Positions 23,776 through 28,528 of a stretch of DNA of 28,528 bases are shown piece after piece. The stretch lies in the NCBI GenBank assembly GCA_019348265.1, contig JAHWJV010000005.1, positions 1-28,528 on the forward strand, written 5' to 3'. The position numbers and the translations under genes are program-made. Source of the stretch: Gemmatimonadota bacterium. Its GTDB lineage: Bacteria; Gemmatimonadota; Gemmatimonadetes; Longimicrobiales; Longimicrobiaceae. Position 1 is the first letter of the stretch. Every line of letters starts with the position of its first letter. The notes beneath the pieces are model-generated. The model was given only the letters and a program-made list of their open reading frames with translations. It searched no databases and was not told where the DNA came from.

Positions 23776-24767
23776 GCCGTCACCGCCAGCGACTCCTCCT
23801 GGTACGCGGCGAGGAGCACCTCGGCCTCCGCGAGAGTGCTGACCGCGAACAGCTCCTGACGCAGCAACCTCCCGTTCGGAAGCCCTTTCGTATACCAGCC
23901 CAGGTGCTTTCGGAACTCGATCATCGCCTTCTCTTCGTCGCGCTCGAAGGCGATCGCCAGGCGGGCATGCTCGCGCACGACGCGGAAGCGCTCCGGAACG
24001 TCGGGCTCCGCAGGAACAGGAAGGCCGTCCAGCGCGGCTCTGGCCTGCGTGAAGAGCCAGGGAGCGCCATGAGAGCCGCGAGCGATCATGACCCCGTCGC
24101 AGCGGGTGTGCTCCCGCATCCGCAGAGCATCCGCGCCGGTCCAGACGTCCCCGTTGCCGATCACCGGAATCGACAGAGCCTCGACGACGGCGGCGATCTC
24201 GTCCCAATTCGCGACCCCACTGTACATCTGAGTCCGGCTGCGGGCATGCAGCGTCAGGACCTCCGCACCGGCGTCTTCGCAGCGGCGCGCGATCTCGACC
24301 GGGTTGCGGGAATCCTCGCTCCACCCGCTGCGGATCTTCACCGTGACCGGGATGGAGATCGCGCCGCGCACTGCCCGGATGATCGCCTGGACGAGGTCTA
24401 GGTCGCGCAGACAGCCGGAGCCCCCGTTGCGGTTCACGACCTTCTTCACCGGGCATCCGAAGTTGATGTCCAGGAAGTCGGGGCGATAAAGCTCTTCCAC
24501 GAGCACCGCCGCCTCCGCCATGCCCGCCGGGTCCGCACCGAAGATCTGGATGCCGATCGGCCGCTCGGCCGCGTCGAATTGAAGGTAGCCGTGCGTGCGG
24601 CGGTCGTGACGGCGAATTCCCTCCGCGGATACGAACTCCGAAACGACCACGTCCGCGCCGAACCCGCGGCACAGGCGCCGAAACGGAGACTCGCTGACGC
24701 CCGCCTGCGGCGCGAGATACAGCGGGGTGCGTCCGCTCTTCAGCATCGAAAGAAAGGTTGGCTCCAT
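23772..24767 (-). CDS. dusB: tRNA-dihydrouridine synthase (DusB type)
   Basis: FMN enzyme that reduces uridines in the tRNA D loop using NADPH. From the ATG at 24767 the product is 331 residues, the family norm. Motifs are TPLYLAPQAGVSESPFRRL (14-32), EFVSAEG (44-50), catalytic Cys105 in DINFGCPVKKVVNRNGG, the KIRSGW stretch, HARSRTQMYSG and IGNGDVWTGADAL. An in-frame ATG at 24851 would add 28 non-homologous residues running across a promoter and an inverted repeat, so I reject it. A TTGAGC-17-TATATT promoter ends 6 bases before the chosen ATG, implying a leaderless mRNA. It overlaps larB by four bases. Confidence 0.94.
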   Translation of the reverse strand: MEPTFLSMLKSGRTPLYLAPQAGVSESPFRRLCRGFGADVVVSEFVSAEGIRRHDRRTHGYLQFDAAERPIGIQIFGADPAGMAEAAVLVEELYRPDFLDINFGCPVKKVVNRNGGSGCLRDLDLVQAIIRAVRGAISIPVTVKIRSGWSEDSRNPVEIARRCEDAGAEVLTLHARSRTQMYSGVANWDEIAAVVEALSIPVIGNGDVWTGADALRMREHTRCDGVMIARGSHGAPWLFTQARAALDGLPVPAEPDVPERFRVVREHARLAIAFERDEEKAMIEFRKHLGWYTKGLPNGRLLRQELFAVSTLAEAEVLLAAYQEESLAVTA

Positions 24768-24773
24768 GACCTG

Positions 24774-24802
24774 AATATACCGAAAGCCGCTCCGTTGCTC
24801 AA
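24774..24802 (-). promoter_or_regulatory. Leaderless promoter of dusB-larB
   Basis: Minus-strand TTGAGC (24802-24797), 17-bp spacer, TATATT (24779-24774). Only six bases separate the -10 box from the ATG at 24767, so the A of the start codon is the expected first transcribed base. Confidence 0.7.
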
Positions 24803-24832
24803 TTGCGGCCGCTTTCCCCCTCCACTCCATCC

Positions 24833-24864
24833 GTGCTCCCCGCTTTGACATGCGCGGGGAGCAC
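24833..24864. promoter_or_regulatory. Perfect inverted repeat over the ptsN promoter (candidate operator)
   Basis: GTGCTCCCCGC (24833-24843) and its exact complement (24854-24864) are separated by 10 bp. The repeat covers the -35 box and most of the spacer of the plus-strand ptsN promoter, and lies upstream of the divergent dusB promoter. Placement over the -35 region would let a bound dimeric protein block ptsN transcription. It would not be in either transcript, so a role as RNA hairpin is unlikely. Confidence 0.6.
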
Positions 24865-24873
24865 TCTTACATT
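24845..24873 (+). promoter_or_regulatory. Promoter of ptsN
   Basis: Perfect -35 TTGACA (24845-24850), 17-bp spacer, -10 TACATT (24868-24873). The start near 24880 gives a leader of about 50 nt containing GGGAGG before the ptsN ATG. Same hexamers as the kdsB promoter. Confidence 0.8.
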
Positions 24874-24930
24874 GCGCTGGCTGTCAATGAATTTCCGCCG
24901 TTCCGGCTGAACCCGGGAGGATGATACGAT

Positions 24931-25383
24931 ATGGAGCTAAGGGATTTTTTTTCCGAAGAAGTAGTCAAGCTCGAGCTGCAGGCGACGAGCAAGGACGAGG
25001 CGCTGAAGGAGCTGATCAGCGCCCTCGGGCTCGACGAGAAGTCCGAAGGTATTCTGTACAAGATGTTGAAGCGCCGTGAAAATCTCGGCTCGACCGGCAT
25101 CGGCAAAGGAATCGCGATTCCGCACTGCCGGTCGCTGGTCGTGAACCGGCTGCGGGTCGCGTTCGGACGCAAGCGTGATGGGCTGGACTTCCGCGCCATC
25201 GACGACCAGCCGGTGCACAACATCTTCCTGATCGTGGCGCCACCGCTGGAGGTTTCGAACCAGTACCTGCCCGTGCTCGGGAAAATCGCCCAGTTCTCGA
25301 AGGAAGCGGATGTAGCGAGCCGGCTGCAGCAGATCGGCAGCCCGCAGGAGTTCCTCGGCATGCTCGAGGAAAAGGGGATCTGA
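24931..25383 (+). CDS. ptsN: PTS EIIA(Ntr)-type protein
   Basis: A 150-residue stand-alone EIIA domain of the fructose/nitrogen family, which usually has regulatory rather than sugar-transport roles. The phosphorylatable His65 lies in TGIGKGIAIPHCRS (55-68). The start MELRDFFSEEVVKLELQATS and the NIFLIVAPPLE and ILGLL-like helices later on fit PtsN. No PTS permease, EI or HPr genes are nearby. GGGAGG lies about 11 bases before the ATG. It is followed after 19 bases by a zinc-ribbon gene, probably in one transcript ending at the terminator at 25787. A second EIIA-like domain occurs in the CBS fusion at 12896-13789. Confidence 0.9.
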   Translation: MELRDFFSEEVVKLELQATSKDEALKELISALGLDEKSEGILYKMLKRRENLGSTGIGKGIAIPHCRSLVVNRLRVAFGRKRDGLDFRAIDDQPVHNIFLIVAPPLEVSNQYLPVLGKIAQFSKEADVASRLQQIGSPQEFLGMLEEKGI

Positions 25384-25402
25384 TGGACTGCGGAGGAAGA
25401 TA

Positions 25403-25762
25403 ATGCACGCACAGCTGGAAAAGCTGCTGGAGATCCAGGACCTGAAGACTCAGCGACGTGAGCTCCGGGATACTCCGAGCGAGCGCGAGATGCAGGAAGA
25501 AGTCTTCGGGATGGAAGTTGACGAGGTGTTGACGCAATTGGACCGGAAGATCGAGGAGATGGTCGCGTCGCTCGAGCCCGGCGTACGCAACCGGTACGAG
25601 CGAGTCGCGGGAAAGCGTACGCGCGTGGTCGCGCCCGTGATCGGCGGCGTCTGTTACGGATGCTTCGTGACGGTACCGACGGCGCTGTCCTCGGACGCGG
25701 CGCGCAACGACGAGCTGAGCTTCTGCGACAGCTGCGGAAGGTTCCTCTACCACGTCGATTGA
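25403..25762 (+). CDS. Short coiled-coil protein with C4 zinc ribbon
   Basis: A 119-residue protein with an N-terminal helical, charged region (1-75; LEKLLEIQDLKTQRRELRD) and a C-terminal four-cysteine ribbon: Cys84/Cys87 (GGVCYGCFVTVPT) and Cys108/Cys111 (FCDSCGRFLY). The ribbon matches the C4-type 'zf-RING_7' group, whose usual members are about 240 residues with a long coiled coil. Here the coiled coil is much shorter, yet start, ribosome-binding site (GGAGGAAG) and stop look normal, so it seems a compact version rather than a broken gene. The exact function is unknown. Confidence 0.85.
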   Translation: MHAQLEKLLEIQDLKTQRRELRDTPSEREMQEEVFGMEVDEVLTQLDRKIEEMVASLEPGVRNRYERVAGKRTRVVAPVIGGVCYGCFVTVPTALSSDAARNDELSFCDSCGRFLYHVD

Positions 25763-25786
25763 CGAGGCGCGCGGGTTGGGAATACG

Positions 25787-25827
25787 AAGAGGCCGGGTCC
25801 ACCGCTGGACCCGGCCTCTTGTTCTTT
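25787..25827 (+). terminator. Intrinsic terminator after ptsN-zinc ribbon operon
   Basis: Perfect 15-bp stem (25787-25801 with 25806-25820) and CCGC tetraloop, followed by TTGTTCTTT on the plus strand. It starts 24 bases after the zinc-ribbon stop and lies just past the end of the convergent minus-strand gene, which may share it without a U run. Confidence 0.88.
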
Positions 25828-25831
25828 CCCG

Positions 25832-26323
25832 TCAGAGTCGCGGCAGGATCGATCGTCGCCCCCTGCCCGGCCTCAACACCACGATCTTACGTACCATCTT
25901 CGGTCGGTTATTGACCGTCAGCTCGCCGTAGTACATTCCCGTTGGGACGGTATTCCCGGCGGGATCCCTGCCACTCCAGTAGGCAACCAGTCGGCCCGGC
26001 GCGCGGACCGCCAGATTGAAGACACGCTCGCGCGTGCTCTTGCCGTCCTCTGTAGCTACCGGAAACGCCACCACCTGTCCGAGTAAGTTCACGATCCGAA
26101 GAGAAACGACCACACTATCGGAATGTTCGAATAGACTCTTCTCCAGGCTGAACGGGATCCAGGTGTCCGCGGTGACGGGATTTGGGTAGTTCTGCTCGAG
26201 GTAAAATCCTTGCTCCGACTGGATGGGCCCCTCGAGCCTACCCTCCTGTGCGTGGAGCGTCGGCGGCGATAGCGAACCGGCCAGGAGGACCAGGATCGGC
26301 AGAACAGATCTGGCGCCATACAT
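25832..26323 (-). CDS. Secreted protein with FlgD/type-A sorting-like Ig domain
   Basis: A 163-residue protein with a signal peptide (SVLPILVLLAGSLS, cleavage after LHA near 25). The mature part is almost entirely one domain beginning FYLEQNYPNPVTADTWIPFS (40-59), with VSLRIVNLLGQVV (73-85), YWSGRDPAGNTVPTGMYYGE (115-134) and an ending RKIVVLR. This string of motifs is that of FlgD Ig-like and type IX secretion C-terminal sorting domains, which normally cap large extracellular proteins. Here it stands alone, with a basic tail (RPGRGRRSILPRL). Function unknown. GAGGG precedes the ATG at 26323; a longer reading lacks a signal peptide and overlaps recO. Confidence 0.8.
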   Translation of the reverse strand: MYGARSVLPILVLLAGSLSPPTLHAQEGRLEGPIQSEQGFYLEQNYPNPVTADTWIPFSLEKSLFEHSDSVVVSLRIVNLLGQVVAFPVATEDGKSTRERVFNLAVRAPGRLVAYWSGRDPAGNTVPTGMYYGELTVNNRPKMVRKIVVLRPGRGRRSILPRL

Positions 26324-26415
26324 GAGCACCCTCGCTGTTCTGGCATTGGTGGGGCGTATCGCGCCCCGTCGAGACCATGCGGAGGGTGGGAGACCCGACC
26401 GCACACATTGGTTGG

Positions 26416-26445
26416 ATAATACCCGAAGCTCACGCGCGCGGTCAA
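26416..26445 (-). promoter_or_regulatory. Promoter of the FlgD-like secreted protein gene
   Basis: Minus-strand TTGACC (26445-26440), 18-bp spacer, TATTAT (26421-26416). The predicted leader is about 85 nt and includes a small hairpin, GGGGCG/CGCCCC (26351-26367), upstream of the ribosome-binding site. Confidence 0.65.
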
Positions 26446-26493
26446 GGAACCGCGCCGCCGCGGTTTGCAGGGAGGTCGCGCGGGAAAGCCGGA

Positions 26494-27231
26494 TCAGCGC
26501 AGCTCCTCCACGAACAGCTCGAGGGAGCGAAGCGGGCGGTCCGACACGAGGTGCGAGCTGAGGAACGCCCGGAGGAGCGCTCGGTGTAGCGACCATTCAC
26601 CCGGCGTGCCCATCCCTGCTCCACCTCGCACCATCGCCTGGATGTCGGCTCGCGGCGCCGGCCCGATCATGCGGCCGCGCGGGCGGCAGCAGATACATGC
26701 GATTCCGCCTGCATCGACGTCGAAGCGAGTCGCCTCGTCCTCCTCCACTAGGGACCCACAGGTCACGCAGGCACCGAGCTCCGGCTCGTAGCCGAGCAGG
26801 GCGACGATATGCCAGACCGCGGCCAGCGCCCTCCACGAATGGTCCCCGTCCGCTTCGCCGATGTCGTCCAGGGCTCGGGTGACGGAGTAGAACAGCTCGG
26901 GGTGACTCTCCTCGGTGCCGAAGCGGAGGACTAGCTCAGCGATCAGAGATGCACCGGTGAACGCGGCGAGATTCCGACCGATGCTCTGCCGGCTGCGGAT
27001 CAGATCGAAGCCGTTGAGGGTGTGCAGGTCGCGTCCCTCCTTCAGGAAGAGCTCGGCTCGACCCTCCGTAAACGGTTCGAGTACGCCGCCGAAGCGGCTC
27101 TTCGGACGCATCGCGCCCTTGGCGACGACAGAGCGCACTCCGTGTTCCTCGGAGAGGAGGCGCAGGATCTTGCTAGTATCGCTGTACGGAAACGTCTGCA
27201 GGATGACCGCTCGGGCAGAGATCAGCGGCAC
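26494..27231 (-). CDS. recO: DNA repair protein RecO
   Basis: Single-strand annealing and RecA-loading mediator of the RecFOR pathway. The 245-residue product starts with an OB-fold: ISARAVILQTFPYSDTSKIL (4-23), KGAMRPKSRFGGVLEPF (38-54). A helical domain follows, then a zinc site with Cys155 and Cys158 (GACVTCGSL) and Cys179-Cys182 (ACICCRPRG), as in Deinococcus-type RecO. The start is GTG, 13 bases after the upstream gene's stop, so it is probably the last gene of the right-hand operon. Family features are clear. Confidence 0.93.
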   Translation of the reverse strand: MPLISARAVILQTFPYSDTSKILRLLSEEHGVRSVVAKGAMRPKSRFGGVLEPFTEGRAELFLKEGRDLHTLNGFDLIRSRQSIGRNLAAFTGASLIAELVLRFGTEESHPELFYSVTRALDDIGEADGDHSWRALAAVWHIVALLGYEPELGACVTCGSLVEEDEATRFDVDAGGIACICCRPRGRMIGPAPRADIQAMVRGGAGMGTPGEWSLHRALLRAFLSSHLVSDRPLRSLELFVEELR

Positions 27232-27244
27232 TGCCGACGTCCCG

Positions 27245-28288
27245 CTAAGAGCGCGCGCCCGACCCGGTGGGCGGAACGGCGTCGGGGGAGGGTCCGCGGC
27301 GCTGCGGCAGGGCCTGCAGCGGGTCTCGGTTGCGGAACCCGAGCCAGGTGCCCACGGCGAGAATGGCGACGGCGACCACGAGACCGGCGACGACCGGATC
27401 CACCGGCGGACCCGACCCGCCCCAGGCGACCCGGATAAGGTGATTGGTCGGCAGATTCGTCCCCGAATACTGGACGAAGCGCTGGTTCTCGACCGCCGTC
27501 ACCTTGGTATCGGGCAGCCCGCTGACCGTCACCTGCGCCGCGCCCTCGGGGATGAAAACGTCGAAGGTGTCGGTTACTCCCAGCGTGTTCAGCTCGATCG
27601 CCGGCTGGTCGGCGGGAAGGCGGTACCGCACGAAGATCTCGCGAGGTCCCGGCGTCAGCGATCCGACGAAGAGCGCGCGCTGCCCCATCACCTGCAGCTC
27701 TGGATTCGCCGCGTCCCCTTCGGTGACCTCGAACTCGGTGGCGCCTTCCGGGAGCGGAAACTCCCAGACGGGAGCCCCCCCGGCGGGCACCAGCGTCTTG
27801 CGAGCGGTGTTGACGACGCGGATCAGCTCGTTCGCGGACCAGCTGCCGTCCGTCTCCGGGAAGAGGATCACCCCCCGGCGAGCAATGCGGACGGCGCCGG
27901 GCAACGAGGAGGTGGTGTCGAACACCGCGACGCTGTAGCCGGCGGGCACCTCGCCGCGGTGTACCGGTGCGCCGAAGTAGCGGACGCCCTGGTGCTCCAC
28001 GGTCACGAAAAAGACGTTGAACCCAGCCGAGTCCGACGGAGGGAGGACGAAGGAGAATGATCCGTCCGCGGCGCTCGGCGCCCGCGCGATCATCCCGGAG
28101 CGCTGTGCCGTGACCTGGTGCAGGCTCACCTCCACCTGCGGCACGGGCGTGTTTTCTTTGACCACCCTGCCGACTAGCGTGGAGCCGGATTGCGAGTAGG
28201 CGGGAGAACCGACCAGCGCACAGAGCAGCGCGAGCCAGCGTATGGGCTGGAGGTTGAAGCGCAAATGTCTACGGATTGAAACGTCCAA
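27245..28288 (-). CDS. Secreted/membrane-anchored protein with carboxypeptidase-regulatory-like domain
   Basis: A 347-residue protein of unknown function. It has a signal peptide (IRWLALLCALVGSPAYSQ, ending near 33). A segment about 36-100 (GRVVKENTPVPQVEVSLHQV, then ADGSFSFVLP) looks like a carboxypeptidase regulatory/SpaA-like beta-sandwich. A long beta-rich middle follows, then one C-terminal membrane helix (about 297-317, VVAGLVVAVAILAVGTW) and a short basic tail. It would sit in the inner membrane facing the periplasm. The start is uncertain: TTG at 28288 overlaps the upstream gene's end, while TTG at 28264 would lie just after it; both keep the signal peptide. It sits between a nuclease-family gene and recO. 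Confidence 0.75.
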   Translation of the reverse strand: MDVSIRRHLRFNLQPIRWLALLCALVGSPAYSQSGSTLVGRVVKENTPVPQVEVSLHQVTAQRSGMIARAPSAADGSFSFVLPPSDSAGFNVFFVTVEHQGVRYFGAPVHRGEVPAGYSVAVFDTTSSLPGAVRIARRGVILFPETDGSWSANELIRVVNTARKTLVPAGGAPVWEFPLPEGATEFEVTEGDAANPELQVMGQRALFVGSLTPGPREIFVRYRLPADQPAIELNTLGVTDTFDVFIPEGAAQVTVSGLPDTKVTAVENQRFVQYSGTNLPTNHLIRVAWGGSGPPVDPVVAGLVVAVAILAVGTWLGFRNRDPLQALPQRRGPSPDAVPPTGSGARS

Positions 28289-28528
28289 GATCTTCCGGAT
28301 TCAGCTTCTTCAGGTACTCCTTGAGCTGTTCCGCGCTGAGCCCCTCCGGCTCCTCCGGCTCGGGCTCCACCTCGATCTCCTCGGCGGATTCGATCTGGAT
28401 CGAGCTGATGGAGAGCAGGTCGTCCGTCGTGAAGACCGGCGCGCGCAGGCGCAGGGCGATTGCGATCGAGTCCGAAGGACGTGCGTCGATCGAGAACACC
28501 TCCGGCCCGCGCTGGATCAGGAGCTCCG
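28269..28528 (-). CDS. Bifunctional nuclease family (DUF151) protein, C-terminal part
   Basis: The gene enters from the right edge, so its N-terminus is missing. The visible reading contains GPEVFSIDARPSDSIAIALR and then LRAPVFTTDDLL, the conserved end of the BFN/DUF151 domain, which takes part in stress-linked nuclease activity in plants and is uncharacterised in most bacteria. After the domain comes an acidic linker (VEPEPEEPEG) and a helical tail, LSAEQLKEYLKKLNPEDLG, seen in many bacterial members. The stop at 28269 overlaps the next gene if that gene uses its longer start. Confidence 0.88.
   Translation of the reverse strand, partial: ELLIQRGPEVFSIDARPSDSIAIALRLRAPVFTTDDLLSISSIQIESAEEIEVEPEPEEPEGLSAEQLKEYLKKLNPEDLGRFNP

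Noticed and set aside
24768..24851. Longer dusB start at the ATG at 24851
   Set aside because: The extra 28 residues have no family similarity and would be encoded by the promoter and inverted-repeat DNA.
24833..24873. Inverted repeat as a CIRCE element for HrcA
   Set aside because: CIRCE is TTAGCACTC-N9-GAGTGCTAA; here the arms are GTGCTCCCCGC-N10-complement, with different sequence and orientation, and no heat-shock gene follows.
1..28528. CRISPR arrays, insertion sequences, integrative elements, tRNA or rRNA genes
   Set aside because: No regularly spaced repeats, transposase motifs, attachment sites or tRNA cloverleaf other than the tmRNA could be seen on either strand.

Overview
The window looks like a chromosomal, largely housekeeping segment of a G+C-rich (roughly two thirds by eye) Gram-negative-type bacterium. 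LPS precursor genes (kdsB, the heptose kinase hldE/rfaE1) and a putative outer-membrane barrel point to a diderm. A CDC48-type double-ring AAA ATPase in a bacterial setting, together with the gene content, suggests Gemmatimonadota. That assignment is an inference; no phylogenetic marker such as 16S rRNA is present. I see no phage, IS element, CRISPR array or toxin/antitoxin pair.

Most genes lie on the minus strand, in tightly packed operons with 4-base ATGA overlaps. Reading each operon in its own direction: (a) kdsB-pyrG (1517 down to the left edge), from a TTGACA-17-TACATT promoter. (b) ispF-dedA-xerD-trpG-putative outer membrane protein (5812 to 1611). (c) A fatty-acid/phospholipid operon, yceD-like-rpmF-plsX-fabH-fabD-fabG-acpP-fabF (11892 to 5906), from a near-leaderless promoter and closed by a hairpin at 5838-5870. 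(d) sucC-sucD followed by an EIIA-CBS fusion gene, ndk and a small membrane protein (15842 to 12003). (e) hldE-ridA-phosphomannomutase (18917 to 16080), ending at a 12-bp hairpin. (f) A minus-strand gene of unknown function (19802 to 19053), divergent from the plus-strand CDC48 ATPase (20132 to 22423) across a 329-bp spacer that carries unexplained repeats. (g) ssrA (tmRNA) on the minus strand at 22509-22877 with its own promoter, convergent with the ATPase and sharing a hairpin with it. (h) dusB-larB (minus), divergent from ptsN plus a zinc-ribbon gene (plus). (i) A small secreted FlgD/sorting-domain-like protein (minus). (j) A right-edge minus operon: bifunctional-nuclease-family gene (cut by the edge), a secreted/membrane-anchored protein, and recO.

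Functionally the segment joins lipid synthesis (malonyl-CoA to acyl-ACP to acyl-phosphate), cell-envelope sugars (CMP-Kdo, heptose, mannose/glucose phosphates), the TCA step catalysed by succinyl-CoA ligase, nucleotide supply (CTP synthase, Ndk), ribosome and tRNA functions (L32, tmRNA, DusB), DNA maintenance (XerD, RecO) and protein unfolding (CDC48). Eight sigma70-like promoters could be read directly, seven with exactly 17-bp spacers. One (dusB) predicts a leaderless mRNA and another (yceD-like) a nearly leaderless one.

No clear new multi-gene system is evident. The items most worth a second look are the CDC48 ATPase with its unrecognised divergent neighbour and the repeats between them, the perfect inverted repeat over the ptsN promoter, the EIIA-CBS fusion, the bactofilin-like/barrel protein and the standalone FlgD-like domain protein.
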